DNA of 64,000 nucleotides, from assembly GCF_003143935.1 (NCBI RefSeq), contig NZ_QFRX01000001.1, positions 8,457,507 to 8,521,506 on the forward strand, written 5' to 3'. Shown piece after piece: positions 1 through 8,322 of this stretch. This DNA comes from Streptomyces sp. Act143. GTDB lineage: Bacteria > Actinomycetota > Actinomycetes > Streptomycetales > Streptomycetaceae. The translations under genes were made by a program, and so were the position numbers. Within the stretch, counting starts at the first letter, position 1. Each line of letters begins with the position of its first letter. The notes under the pieces were generated by a model. It had not been told where the DNA came from. It ran no database searches and saw nothing but the letters and a program-made list of their open reading frames with translations.

Positions 1-51
1 GTGGTGTGCGAGATGATCGGGGGAAAGCCGTCGAGCGAGGAGCGATGTGGA

Positions 52-1080
52 ATGAGCCAGAGCGTCAGGACGAGGCCCGCGGGCAGTGGCCAGGCCCTGA
101 GCGAGGCGTACGACACCGCGCTGCTCGACCTCGACGGTGTGGTGTACGCGGGCGGGAACGCGATCGTGCACGCGGTCGAGTCACTGGCCACCGCTCGGGC
201 GGGTGGGATGCACCTCGCGTACGTCACCAACAACGCGCTGCGGACGCCCGACACCGTGGCGGAGCATCTGACCGAGCTGGGGATACCGACCGGGGCCGAC
301 GACGTCATCACGTCCGCCCAGGCTGTCGCGCGGCTGATCAGTGAGCAGGTGCCGGCGGGGGCCCGGGTGCTGGTGATCGGTGGTGAGGGGCTGCGGGTCG
401 CCTTGCGGGAGCGGGGGCTCGTGCCGGTGGAGTCGGCCGATGACGATCCCGCGGCCGTGGTGCAGGGGTTCGGCGGGCCCGACCTGCCGTGGGGGCGGTT
501 CGCCGAGGCTTCGTACGCCGTCGCGCGCGGGGTGCCGTGGTTCGCGTCCAACACCGACCTGACGATCCCGAGCGGGCGGGGGATCGCACCGGGGAACGGG
601 GCCGCGGTGGAGGTCGTGCGGATCGCGACCGGGGCCGAGCCGCAGGTCGCGGGCAAGCCGTTGCCCCCCATGCACCGGGAGACGATCCTGCGTACCGGTG
701 CGGTACGGCCGTTGGTGGTGGGGGACCGGCTGGACACGGACATCGAGGGGGCGTTCAACGGCGAGGTCGACTCGCTGCTCGTCCTGACCGGGGTGACGGA
801 CGGGGCGCAGCTGCTGGCCGCGCCGCCGCAGCACCGGCCGACCTATGTCGACGCCGATCTGCGGGGGTTGCTGACCGGGCAGCCCGAGGTCGTCGCGGCG
901 GACGGCGGGTTCCGGTGCGGGGGATGGACCGCCGCGGCCGGTACCGAGCGGCTGGAACTGGACGGTGACGGGGACGCGTTGGACGGGCTGCGGGCGTTGT
1001 GCGCGGCGGCCTGGACGGCGGCGGGGGCGGGAAGCTGCGAGCTGGACGGGGGGAAGGCGCTGGCGCGGCTCGGGCTGTGA
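52..1080 (+). CDS. HAD-superfamily phosphatase, glycerol-3-phosphate phosphatase-like
   Basis: This 342-aa protein belongs to the NagD/PGP branch of HAD hydrolases. The nucleophile motif DLDG (D26, D28) is near the N-terminus, VTNNA is the second motif, and GDRLDTD near residue 225 is the acidic Mg-binding motif. The ORF is open from base 1, but I place the start at the ATG at 52 because GAGGAG lies 9 nt upstream (37-42). It sits next to the tlyA-nadK-recN block, the same place as mycobacterial Rv1692, which is reported as a glycerol-3-phosphate phosphatase. A role in glycerol phosphate recycling is therefore inferred, not shown. The last ~60 residues are an actinobacteria-type extension that I cannot assign. 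Confidence 0.85.
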   Translation: MSQSVRTRPAGSGQALSEAYDTALLDLDGVVYAGGNAIVHAVESLATARAGGMHLAYVTNNALRTPDTVAEHLTELGIPTGADDVITSAQAVARLISEQVPAGARVLVIGGEGLRVALRERGLVPVESADDDPAAVVQGFGGPDLPWGRFAEASYAVARGVPWFASNTDLTIPSGRGIAPGNGAAVEVVRIATGAEPQVAGKPLPPMHRETILRTGAVRPLVVGDRLDTDIEGAFNGEVDSLLVLTGVTDGAQLLAAPPQHRPTYVDADLRGLLTGQPEVVAADGGFRCGGWTAAAGTERLELDGDGDALDGLRALCAAAWTAAGAGSCELDGGKALARLGL

Positions 1081-1137
1081 CGCCCCCGCGCGAGTCGGGC
1101 TCCCTGTGAACCCCGGCAGCGGGATCGTGGCCGGATT

Positions 1138-1156
1138 GGAGGGTAGGCTAACCTAA
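1138..1156 (+). promoter_or_regulatory. Iron box (IdeR/DmdR1-type operator)
   Basis: The 19 bases match the actinobacterial iron-box consensus TTAGGTTAGGCTAACCTAA at 16 positions, with the right-hand 13 bases perfect. It ends 4 nt before the GTG of the first permease gene and overlaps a TAACCT -10-like hexamer at 1149-1154. IdeR/DmdR-Fe(II) binding here would block transcription of the fec-type operon when iron is plentiful. Confidence 0.85.
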
Positions 1157-1160
1157 CTGC

Positions 1161-2204
1161 GTGTTGGTCGACAGTCCTCCCGAACAGCGCGCGGCGACCG
1201 CCCCCGCGCCCCCGACCCGCCGGGCGATACGCGTCCTCGGGTTGCTCGTGTCCGTCGTGATCCTGGTGCTCGTCGCGCTGGCGAGCATCGCGATCGGGGC
1301 CAAAGAGCTGTCGATGGGGCAGGTGTGGCACGGCCTGTTCGAGGACTCGGGGACGTACGGCGATGTCGTGGTCACCGAGCGGCTGTGGCGGACGTTGCTC
1401 GGGCTGCTGGCCGGCGCCGCGCTCGGGCTCGCCGGGGCCGTCCTCCAGGCGCTCACCCGCAATCCGCTGGCCGACCCGGGACTGCTCGGCATCAACGCGG
1501 GCGCGTCCGCGGCGGTCGTCACGGCGATGACGTACTTCGGGGTGACGAGCCTGAGCGGGTACGTGTGGTTCGCGTTCTTCGGCGCGGCCGCGGTCGGGGC
1601 GCTCGTATGGTTCCTCGGCGGGAGCCGCGGGGCGACGCCGGTGCGGCTGGCGCTGGCCGGTACGGCGATCAGTGCCGCGCTCTACGGCTATCTCCAGGCC
1701 GTGATGATCACCGACGAGGCGGCGCTCGGCAAGATGCGCTTCTGGACGGTCGGTTCGCTGACCTCGGCGAGCGAGTCGACGATCCTTCAGGTCCTGCCGT
1801 TCCTGGCGGGCGGCACGCTTCTCGCCCTGGCGCTCGCCCGGCCGCTGAACGCCATGGAGATGGGCGACGACACCGCCCGGGCCCTCGGCGCCCACCTCAA
1901 CCGCACCCGGGCGCTGTCGATGCTCGCCGCCGTGGTGCTGTGCGGGGCGGCGACCGCGGCCTGCGGACCGATCGTGTTCGTCGGGCTGATGGTGCCGCAC
2001 GTCGTGCGCTCGTTCACCGGACCCGACCTGCGCTGGATCCTGCCGTACGCGGCCGTCCTGTCGCCGGTGCTGCTGCTCGGCGCCGATGTCATCGGCCGGG
2101 TCGTCGCGCGGCCCGCGGAGCTTCAGGTCGGCATCGTCACCGCGATCATCGGTGGCCCGGTCTTCATCTTTCTCGTACGACGGCGGAGGACGGCGCAGCT
2201 GTGA
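1161..2204 (+). CDS. FecCD-family iron-siderophore ABC permease 1
   Basis: This 347-aa polytopic membrane protein (about nine or ten hydrophobic segments) carries the FecCD signature around residues 95-125 (GAVLQALTRNPLADPGLLG) and the coupling segment MEMGDDTARALGAHL. It forms half of the membrane channel for ferric-siderophore import. The GTG start lies 4 nt after the iron box and 6 nt after a -10-like TAACCT with no Shine-Dalgarno, so the mRNA is probably leaderless. It overlaps the second permease gene by 4 nt (GTGA). Iron-dependent repression follows from the operator. No siderophore-binding lipoprotein gene is next to it. Confidence 0.9.
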   Translation: MLVDSPPEQRAATAPAPPTRRAIRVLGLLVSVVILVLVALASIAIGAKELSMGQVWHGLFEDSGTYGDVVVTERLWRTLLGLLAGAALGLAGAVLQALTRNPLADPGLLGINAGASAAVVTAMTYFGVTSLSGYVWFAFFGAAAVGALVWFLGGSRGATPVRLALAGTAISAALYGYLQAVMITDEAALGKMRFWTVGSLTSASESTILQVLPFLAGGTLLALALARPLNAMEMGDDTARALGAHLNRTRALSMLAAVVLCGAATAACGPIVFVGLMVPHVVRSFTGPDLRWILPYAAVLSPVLLLGADVIGRVVARPAELQVGIVTAIIGGPVFIFLVRRRRTAQL

Positions 2205-3265
2205 GGACCAACCCTGCCGAACGCGCTCATCGGCCCCACCGTGCCGTCCGGACGCCGGGCGGGCTGTCGGTCCGGCTCGACGTCCGGGCCTTCGTGGTCG
2301 TCGTCCTGCTGGTGGCCGCCGCGCTCGCCGCGAGCGTCGTGCTGATCGGCACCGGCGACTTCCCGATCTCGGCCGGGGACGTGCTCAAGACCCTGGCCGG
2401 GGACGGGAACGCCGGGCAGGAGTTCATCGTCAACGAGCTGCGGCTGCCGCGTGTTCTCGTCGGGCTGCTGGTCGGTGCCTCGCTCGGGCTCGGCGGGGCC
2501 CTGTTCCAGGCCGTGTCACGCAACCCGCTGGGCAGTCCGGACATCCTCGGGCTGGGGCAGGGGGCGACGGCCGGGGCGCTGACCGTGATCGTGTTCTTCT
2601 CCGGGAGCGCGGGCGAGGTCACCGTCGGAGCCCTGCTGGGCGGGCTGGGGGCCGGGCTCGCCATCTATCTGCTCGCCTGGAAACAGGGCGTGCACGGATA
2701 CCGGCTCGTGCTGGTCGGCATCGGGGTGTCCGCGATCCTCACGGCGGTCAACGGCTATCTGCTGACCAAGTCCACCATCACGGAAGCCGCCCAGGCCGTC
2801 GTCTGGATGACCGGCTCGCTCAGCGGGCGGGGCTGGGAACAGGTGTGGCCGCTGCTGTGGCTGTGCGCCGTGCTGGTTCCGCTCGTCCTCGGCAACGCGC
2901 GGGCGCTGCGGATGATGGAGATGGGCGACGACGTGTCCAACGCCCTCGGCGTGCGCGTCGAGCGCACCAGGGCGCTGCTGATGGTGGCCGCCGTGCTCCT
3001 CACCGCCACCGCCACCGCCGCCGCGGGGCCGGTCAGCTTCGTGGCGCTCACCGCGCCGCAGCTCGCCCGGCGGCTGACCCGCTCGCCCGGCCCGAACCTG
3101 CTGCCGTCGCTGTGCATGGGCGCGGCCCTGCTGGTCGCCGCCGATCTGCTGTCGCAGAAGGTCTTCGGCGCCGACCAGATGCCGGTGGGCGTGGTCACCG
3201 GCGTGCTCGGTGGCGGCTATCTGCTGTGGCTGCTGGTCACCGAGCGCAAGGCGGGCCGGATATGA
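2201..3265 (+). CDS. FecCD-family iron-siderophore ABC permease 2
   Basis: This 354-aa permease pairs with the preceding gene. It shows the same family motifs (GALFQAVSRNPLGSPDILG, MEMGDDVSNALGV) and about ten membrane segments. Its GTG start is within the stop of permease 1 (GTGA) and has GGAGGA at 2185-2190, about 10 nt upstream. The frame is open far upstream, but those residues are an arginine-rich shadow of permease 1 and are not credible. The protein would heterodimerise with permease 1 as the inner-membrane pore. Confidence 0.92.
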   Translation: MRTNPAERAHRPHRAVRTPGGLSVRLDVRAFVVVVLLVAAALAASVVLIGTGDFPISAGDVLKTLAGDGNAGQEFIVNELRLPRVLVGLLVGASLGLGGALFQAVSRNPLGSPDILGLGQGATAGALTVIVFFSGSAGEVTVGALLGGLGAGLAIYLLAWKQGVHGYRLVLVGIGVSAILTAVNGYLLTKSTITEAAQAVVWMTGSLSGRGWEQVWPLLWLCAVLVPLVLGNARALRMMEMGDDVSNALGVRVERTRALLMVAAVLLTATATAAAGPVSFVALTAPQLARRLTRSPGPNLLPSLCMGAALLVAADLLSQKVFGADQMPVGVVTGVLGGGYLLWLLVTERKAGRI

Positions 3266-4128
3266 GTGCCGCCGACCGCGCCGACCGCACCCTGGACAAC
3301 CGAAGGAGCACCGTGAACCGCCTCTCCGCCGAGGACGTCACCCTCGCCTACGACCAGCGCGTCATCGCCGAGCAGCTGTCGGTGGAGATCCCCGACAACT
3401 CCTTCACGGTGATCGTCGGCCCGAACGCGTGCGGCAAGTCCACGCTGCTGCGGGCGCTGTCACGGATGCTGAAGCCGAGTCGGGGCCGGGTGCTGCTCGA
3501 CGGGCAGGTCATCCAGTCGATGCCGGCGAAGAAGGTCGCGCGAACCCTGGGGCTGCTGCCGCAGTCGTCGATCGCGCCGGACGGGATCACCGTCGGCGAC
3601 CTGGTGGGCCGCGGCCGGTACCCGCACCAGGGCCTGCTGCGGCAGTGGTCGACCGAGGACGAGCGGGTCGTCCAGGAGTCGATGGCGCAGACCGGCGTCG
3701 CCGAGCTCGCCGACCGGTATGTGGACGAACTGTCCGGCGGCCAGCGGCAGCGCGTGTGGATCGCGATGGCGCTCGCCCAGCAGACGCCGCTGCTGCTCCT
3801 CGACGAGCCGACGACCTATCTGGACATCCAGCACCAGATCGACGTGCTGGACCTGTGCGCCGAGCTGCACGAGGAGCAGGGGCGCACGCTGGTGGCCGTC
3901 CTGCACGACCTCAACCACGCGGCCCGGTACGCCACGCATTTGATCGCCCTCAAGGGCGGCAGCGTCATCGCCGAGGGCGCGCCGAACGACATCGTCACGG
4001 CCGACCTGGTCGAGGAGGTCTTCGGGCTGCGCTGCCAGGTGATCGACGACCCGGAGACGGGGACGCCGCTGGTGGTGCCGGCGGCGCGGAAGGCGCGTGA
4101 GCGCGTGACCGCTAAAGAAGCTTCCTGA
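3262..4128 (+). CDS. Ferric-siderophore ABC transporter ATPase (FecE-like)
   Basis: This 288-aa cytoplasmic ATPase carries Walker A GPNACGKST (about residue 53), the ABC signature LSGGQRQR, Walker B LLLLDEPT, the D-loop and a switch His (LHDLNHAA). It energises the two permeases encoded just upstream. The ATG at 3262 overlaps the permease stop (ATGA). A second plausible start is GTG 3313, which has AAGGAG at 3303-3308 and would give the usual family N-terminus, so the true start may be 17 codons downstream. The 3' end overlaps the convergent SCP2 gene by 17 nt. Confidence 0.92.
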   Translation: MSAADRADRTLDNRRSTVNRLSAEDVTLAYDQRVIAEQLSVEIPDNSFTVIVGPNACGKSTLLRALSRMLKPSRGRVLLDGQVIQSMPAKKVARTLGLLPQSSIAPDGITVGDLVGRGRYPHQGLLRQWSTEDERVVQESMAQTGVAELADRYVDELSGGQRQRVWIAMALAQQTPLLLLDEPTTYLDIQHQIDVLDLCAELHEEQGRTLVAVLHDLNHAARYATHLIALKGGSVIAEGAPNDIVTADLVEEVFGLRCQVIDDPETGTPLVVPAARKARERVTAKEAS

Positions 4129-4459
4129 GCTGGAAGAGGTCCTTGAGGCCGGCTTCCAGCTTCACCCGGCCCGCGCCCCAGGCCTTGGCGAAGTGCAGCT
4201 CGCCGTTGACCAGGGCCACCAGGTCGTCGCCCTTCATGGTGAGCCTGATCTGCGCCTTCTCCTTCGGAGCGCCCTGGATCGTGTCCTGGACCACGATCCG
4301 GCCGCCCGTCATACGGCCCACGAAGGTGATGTCGAGGTCGGTGATCCGGCAGCTGACCGAGCGGTCCAGGGCGGTCGCGGCGGCGACGTCCCCTTCGGCG
4401 TGCTGCATGGTGTCGGAGAGCTTCTCGAGTGCGGCGCGGCACTCCTCGATCGTGGCCAT
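4112..4459 (-). CDS. SCP2 sterol-carrier-like small protein
   Basis: This 115-aa cytoplasmic protein has the SCP2 pattern: a basic/acidic beta-rich region (VSCRITDLDITFVG), a central MKGDDLVALVNGELHFAKAW segment matching the motif that closes the lipid-binding tunnel, and a C-terminal helix GLKDLFQLRKLL. SCP2 proteins bind hydrophobic ligands, but the ligand here is unknown. It starts at ATG 4459. No Shine-Dalgarno is visible, and a TACCGT hexamer lies 8 nt upstream on the same strand, suggesting a leaderless transcript. Its start is only 42 bp from the divergent start at 4502, and its 3' end overlaps the siderophore ATPase gene by 17 nt. Confidence 0.8.
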   Translation of the reverse strand: MATIEECRAALEKLSDTMQHAEGDVAAATALDRSVSCRITDLDITFVGRMTGGRIVVQDTIQGAPKEKAQIRLTMKGDDLVALVNGELHFAKAWGAGRVKLEAGLKDLFQLRKLL

Positions 4460-4467
4460 CGCGATCG

Positions 4468-4473
4468 ACGGTA
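4468..4473 (-). promoter_or_regulatory. Candidate -10 hexamer of the SCP2-like gene
   Basis: TACCGT on the minus strand lies 8 nt before ATG 4459, which has no Shine-Dalgarno. It would give a leaderless mRNA. Confidence 0.4.
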
Positions 4474-4489
4474 CCCCAGGGCTTCGGGG

Positions 4490-4495
4490 TAGCGT
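4490..4495 (+). promoter_or_regulatory. Candidate -10 hexamer, leaderless start at 4502
   Basis: TAGCGT sits 6 nt upstream of ATG 4502, and no Shine-Dalgarno is present. The same hexamer-6 nt-start arrangement recurs at 44158 and 54179 in this window. Confidence 0.5.
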
Positions 4496-4501
4496 CTGGG
4501 C

Positions 4502-4786
4502 ATGAGCGACTCTGTGCCCGAGGCCACGGAGGCGGCGGAACCCGTCGACGTCGAACCCGCGGACGACCCTGCCGCCCCTGCCCCTCTGAACGTCCCCCGG
4601 ACCCCCACCGGCAACCCCGAGGTCGACGCCCAGCTGGAGCGGCTGACCGACGCCGACCACCTCGCCACGGACGGACACGTCGAGGTGTACGAGGATGTAC
4701 ACCGGGGGCTGCGCGACGCGCTCACCGCGCTCGACGCCCGGCCGGGACCTCCGGCGCCCCCGTCGTCGTACCGGAACAGGAGCTGA
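4502..4786 (+). CDS. Small acidic conserved protein upstream of tlyA
   Basis: This 94-aa protein has an acidic, proline/alanine-rich N-terminal third followed by a short helical region, about residues 38-80 (GNPEVDAQLERL...DVHRGLRDALTALD). It has no signal peptide or membrane segment, and I recognise no domain. It lies immediately before tlyA (7-nt gap), so it is probably the first gene of the tlyA-nadK run. Mycobacteria also have a small gene in this position (Rv1693), and a similar helical protein is likely. Transcription appears to begin at or near its ATG. Confidence 0.75.
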   Translation: MSDSVPEATEAAEPVDVEPADDPAAPAPLNVPRTPTGNPEVDAQLERLTDADHLATDGHVEVYEDVHRGLRDALTALDARPGPPAPPSSYRNRS

Positions 4787-4793
4787 ACCGAAC

Positions 4794-5609
4794 GTGGCAG
4801 GAGTCGCACGTCGCCGTCTGGACGCGGAGCTGGTCCGCCGGAAGCTCGCGCGGTCGCGTGAGCACGCCAGCCAGCTGATCGCGGCCGGGCGGGTCACCGT
4901 CGGCAAGACCGTGGCGACCAAGCCCGCCACGCAGGTGGAGACCGCGGCGGCGATCGTGGTCCAGAGCGACGACAACGACCCCGAGTACGTCTCCCGGGGC
5001 GGGCACAAGCTCGCGGGCGCGCTGGCGGCGTTCGTGCCGCAGGGGCTCGTCGTGGAGGGGCGGCGGGCGCTGGACGCCGGGGCGTCGACCGGCGGGTTCA
5101 CCGATGTGCTGCTGCGGGCCGGGGCCGCGCACGTCGTCGCCGTCGACGTCGGCTACGGACAACTCGCGTGGACTCTGCAGAGTGATGAACGCGTCACCGT
5201 CAAGGACCGTACGAACGTACGCGAGTTGACGCTTGAAGCGATCGATGGGGAACCTGTGGATCTTGTCGTGGGGGATCTGTCCTTCATTCCGCTCGGGCTG
5301 GTGCTGCCCGCCCTGGCGGGGTGCGTGAAGCCGGACGCCGACCTGGTGATGATGGTCAAGCCGCAGTTCGAGGTGGGCAAGGAACGGCTGGGCAGCGGGG
5401 GAGTCGTACGGAGTCCGCAGCTGCGGGCGGAGGCCGTGCGGGGAGTGGCGGAGAAGGCGTGGGAACTCGGGCTCGGGGTGAAGGGCGTCACGGCCAGTCC
5501 GCTGCCCGGGCCCTCGGGCAATGTCGAATACTTCCTGTGGCTGCGTGCCGGGGCGCCCGCCCTGGACCCGGCCGACGTTGACCGTGCAGTGGCGGAGGGG
5601 CCTCGTTGA
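4794..5609 (+). CDS. tlyA: TlyA-type 16S/23S rRNA 2'-O-methyltransferase
   Basis: This 271-aa protein has an N-terminal S4 RNA-binding domain (RRLDAELVRRKLARSREHASQLI, about residues 6-60) and an FtsJ/RrmJ Rossmann methyltransferase domain with the SAM motif LDAGASTGGFTDVLL. It also shows the catalytic-type segment DLSFIPL and MVKPQFE. TlyA methylates 16S C1409 and 23S C1920 and determines capreomycin sensitivity in mycobacteria. I chose GTG 4794 because AGGAG lies at 4778-4782 and the S4 domain begins directly after it; the open frame before it overlaps the preceding gene. The nadK start overlaps its stop (TTGA), implying translational coupling. Confidence 0.93.
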   Translation: MAGVARRRLDAELVRRKLARSREHASQLIAAGRVTVGKTVATKPATQVETAAAIVVQSDDNDPEYVSRGGHKLAGALAAFVPQGLVVEGRRALDAGASTGGFTDVLLRAGAAHVVAVDVGYGQLAWTLQSDERVTVKDRTNVRELTLEAIDGEPVDLVVGDLSFIPLGLVLPALAGCVKPDADLVMMVKPQFEVGKERLGSGGVVRSPQLRAEAVRGVAEKAWELGLGVKGVTASPLPGPSGNVEYFLWLRAGAPALDPADVDRAVAEGPR

Positions 5610-6511
5610 CACAGAACCGAGCTCGTACTGTTTTCCTGCTCGCCCACACCGGCCGGCCCGCGGCGATCCGCAGCGCCGAGCTGGTGGTGAAGGGGCTGCT
5701 GCGCGAGGGCATCGGCGTGCGGGTGCTGGAGTACGAGGCCGCGGACCTGCCGCTGCCCGAGGAAGTGGAGCTCGTCAAGGAGGCCACCCCGCAGTGCCTC
5801 GACGGGTGTGAGCTGCTGATCGTGCTGGGCGGGGACGGGACGCTGCTGCGCGGCGCCGAGTTCGCCCGGGCGTCCGGGGTGCCGATGCTGGGCGTCAATC
5901 TCGGACGGGTCGGGTTCCTCGCCGAGGCCGAGCGGGACGACCTCGACAAGGTCGTCGACCGGGTGGTGACCAAGTCGTACGAGGTCGAGGAGCGGATGAC
6001 CGTCGATGTGGTGGTCCACAGCAACGGGGACATCGTGCACACCGACTGGGCGCTGAACGAGGCGGCGGTGCAGAAGGCCGGCGCCGAGAAACTGCTCGAG
6101 GTCGTCTTGGAGATCGACGGGCGGCCGGTCACCGGGTTCGGGTGCGACGGGATCGTGCTGTCGACGCCGACCGGGTCCACCGCTTACGCGTTCTCCGCGG
6201 GTGGTCCGGTGGTGTGGCCGGAGGTCGAGGCCCTGCTGATGGTGCCGATCTCGGCGCACGCGTTGTTCGCCAAGCCGTTGGTGACCTCGCCGGATTCCGT
6301 GCTTGCCGTGGAGGTGCTGCCGCACATTCCGCCGGGGGTGCTGTGGTGCGACGGGCGGCGGACGGTCGAGCTGCCGCCGGGGGCCCGCGTGGAAGTGCGG
6401 CGGGGGGCCGTGCCGGTACGGCTCGCCCGACTGCATCACGCTTCGTTCACGGACCGACTGGTGGCGAAGTTCGCGCTGCCGGTGTCCGGATGGCGGGGGG
6501 CGCCTCACTAG
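5606..6511 (+). CDS. nadK: NAD kinase
   Basis: This 301-aa cytosolic enzyme phosphorylates NAD to NADP. The signature motifs are all present: GGDGTLLRGAE (about residue 74), the NE pair in ALNEAAVQK, and the glycine-rich GCDGIVLSTPTGSTAYAFSAGG. The TTG start at 5606 overlaps the tlyA stop (TTGA). This places nadK after tlyA and before recN, as in mycobacteria. The length is normal for the bacterial family. Confidence 0.95.
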   Translation: MTQNRARTVFLLAHTGRPAAIRSAELVVKGLLREGIGVRVLEYEAADLPLPEEVELVKEATPQCLDGCELLIVLGGDGTLLRGAEFARASGVPMLGVNLGRVGFLAEAERDDLDKVVDRVVTKSYEVEERMTVDVVVHSNGDIVHTDWALNEAAVQKAGAEKLLEVVLEIDGRPVTGFGCDGIVLSTPTGSTAYAFSAGGPVVWPEVEALLMVPISAHALFAKPLVTSPDSVLAVEVLPHIPPGVLWCDGRRTVELPPGARVEVRRGAVPVRLARLHHASFTDRLVAKFALPVSGWRGAPH

Positions 6512-6570
6512 CCGGGGTACTCCACTCGGGCGGGTGACAGGGCGCCTCGCGCTTCTTGCTTCCTACCTCG

Positions 6571-6576
6571 TAAGGT
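6571..6576 (+). promoter_or_regulatory. Candidate -10 hexamer of recN
   Basis: TAAGGT lies 7 nt before GTG 6584 and no Shine-Dalgarno is present in between. This suggests that recN has its own, probably leaderless, promoter in the 72-bp gap after nadK. Confidence 0.5.
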
Positions 6577-6583
6577 CTTCACC

Positions 6584-8314
6584 GTGCTGGAAGAGATGCG
6601 GATACGGTCGCTCGGAGTCATCGACGATGCCGTCGTCGAGCTGTCGCCCGGGTTCACCGCTGTCACCGGTGAGACGGGTGCGGGCAAGACCATGGTGGTC
6701 ACCAGCCTGGGACTGCTGCTTGGTGGGCGGGCGGACCCGGCGCTCGTGCGGATCGGGGCCGAGAAGGCCGTGGTGGAGGGGCGGATCGCGCTCCCCACGG
6801 GTGCCTCGGCCGTGCTGCGGGCCGAGGAGGCCGGGGCCGAGCTCGACGACGGGGCGCTGCTGATCAGCCGTACCGTTTCCGCCGAAGGGCGGTCCCGGGC
6901 GCACCTGGGCGGGCGGAGCGTGCCGGTCGGTGTGCTCGCCGAGCTCGCCGACGAACTGGTCGCCGTGCACGGGCAGACCGACCAGCAGGGACTGCTGAAG
7001 CTGTCGCGGCAGCGGCAGGCGCTCGACCGGTACGCCGGGGACGCCGTCGCCGTGCCGCTCGCCAAGTACGGCGAGGCCTACCGGCGGCTGCGAGCCGTCT
7101 CCACCGAGCTCGACGAGATCACCACGCGCGCGCGTGAGCGGGCTCAAGAGGCCGACATGCTGCGGTACGGGCTCGACGAGATCGCCGGGGTCGAGCCGCG
7201 CGCGGGTGAGGACGTCGAGCTGGCCGAGGAGGCCGAGCGGCTCGGGCACGCCGAGGCGCTGTCGTCCGCCGCCACGGCCGCCCACGCGGCGCTCGCCGGG
7301 AACCCCGAGGACCCCGAGGGCATCGACGCCGCCACGCTCGTGGCGGGAGCTCAGCGGGCCCTGGACGCCGTGCGGTCGCACGATCCGGCGCTGGCCGCGC
7401 TCGCCGACCGGATCGGGGAGGTCGGGATTCTGCTGGGGGACGTGGCCGGGGAGCTGGCGGGGTACGCCGACGACCTCGACGCCGATCCCCTGCGGCTGGC
7501 GGCCGTCGAGGAACGGCGGGCCGCCCTCACCGCGTTGACACGGAAGTACGGCGAGGACGTCGCCGCCGTGCTGGCGTGGGCCGAGCAGGGTGCCGCGCGG
7601 CTCACCGAGCTGGACGGGGACGACGAGCGGATCGGTGAGCTCACCGACGAGCGGGACGCGCTGCGGGCCGAACTGGGCGGGCTGGCGCAGGCGTTGACCG
7701 ATGCGCGGGCGGAAGCGGCCTCGCGGTTCGCGGCTGCCGTGACCGCCGAGCTGGCCTCGCTGGCGATGCCGCACGCGCGTGTGTCCTTCGACATCCGGCA
7801 GACCGAGGACCCGGACGGCGTCGAGGTCGGCGGTCGGGCGGTCGCCTACGGTCCGTCCGGCGTCGACGAGGTCGAGCTGCTGCTCGCGCCGCACCCGGGT
7901 GCTCCGCCGCGGCCCATCGCCAAGGGGGCCTCCGGTGGTGAGCTCTCGCGCGTGATGCTGGCCGTGGAGGTCGTGTTCGCGGGGACCGACCCGGTGCCGA
8001 CGTACTTGTTCGACGAGGTCGACGCCGGTGTCGGTGGCAAGGCGGCGGTGGAGATCGGGCGGCGGCTGGCGAAGCTGGCGAAGACCGCGCAGGTCGTGGT
8101 CGTGACCCATCTGCCGCAGGTCGCGGCGTTCGCCGACCGGCAGTTGCTCGTCGAGAAGACCAACGACGGGTCCGTCACGCGGTCCGGTGTGAAGGTGCTC
8201 GAAGGGGAGGAGCGGGTACGGGAGTTGTCCCGGATGCTGGCTGGACAGGAGGACTCGGAGACGGCTCGGGCCCATGCGGAGGAGTTGTTGGCGGCGGCGC
8301 GGTTGGACGCGTGA
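6584..8314 (+). CDS. recN: DNA repair protein RecN
   Basis: This 576-aa SMC-like ATPase acts in double-strand-break repair. Walker A GETGAGKT is at about residues 30-37, followed by a long alanine/glutamate-rich coiled-coil region (about 150-370). The ABC signature ASGGELSR and Walker B TYLFDEVDAGVGG follow in the C-terminal half. The length fits the family. It starts at GTG 6584 with the canonical N-terminus MLEEMRIRSLGVIDDA. It is transcribed in the direction of nadK. Confidence 0.95.
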   Translation: MLEEMRIRSLGVIDDAVVELSPGFTAVTGETGAGKTMVVTSLGLLLGGRADPALVRIGAEKAVVEGRIALPTGASAVLRAEEAGAELDDGALLISRTVSAEGRSRAHLGGRSVPVGVLAELADELVAVHGQTDQQGLLKLSRQRQALDRYAGDAVAVPLAKYGEAYRRLRAVSTELDEITTRARERAQEADMLRYGLDEIAGVEPRAGEDVELAEEAERLGHAEALSSAATAAHAALAGNPEDPEGIDAATLVAGAQRALDAVRSHDPALAALADRIGEVGILLGDVAGELAGYADDLDADPLRLAAVEERRAALTALTRKYGEDVAAVLAWAEQGAARLTELDGDDERIGELTDERDALRAELGGLAQALTDARAEAASRFAAAVTAELASLAMPHARVSFDIRQTEDPDGVEVGGRAVAYGPSGVDEVELLLAPHPGAPPRPIAKGASGGELSRVMLAVEVVFAGTDPVPTYLFDEVDAGVGGKAAVEIGRRLAKLAKTAQVVVVTHLPQVAAFADRQLLVEKTNDGSVTRSGVKVLEGEERVRELSRMLAGQEDSETARAHAEELLAAARLDA

Positions 8315-8322
8315 GGCTGTTG

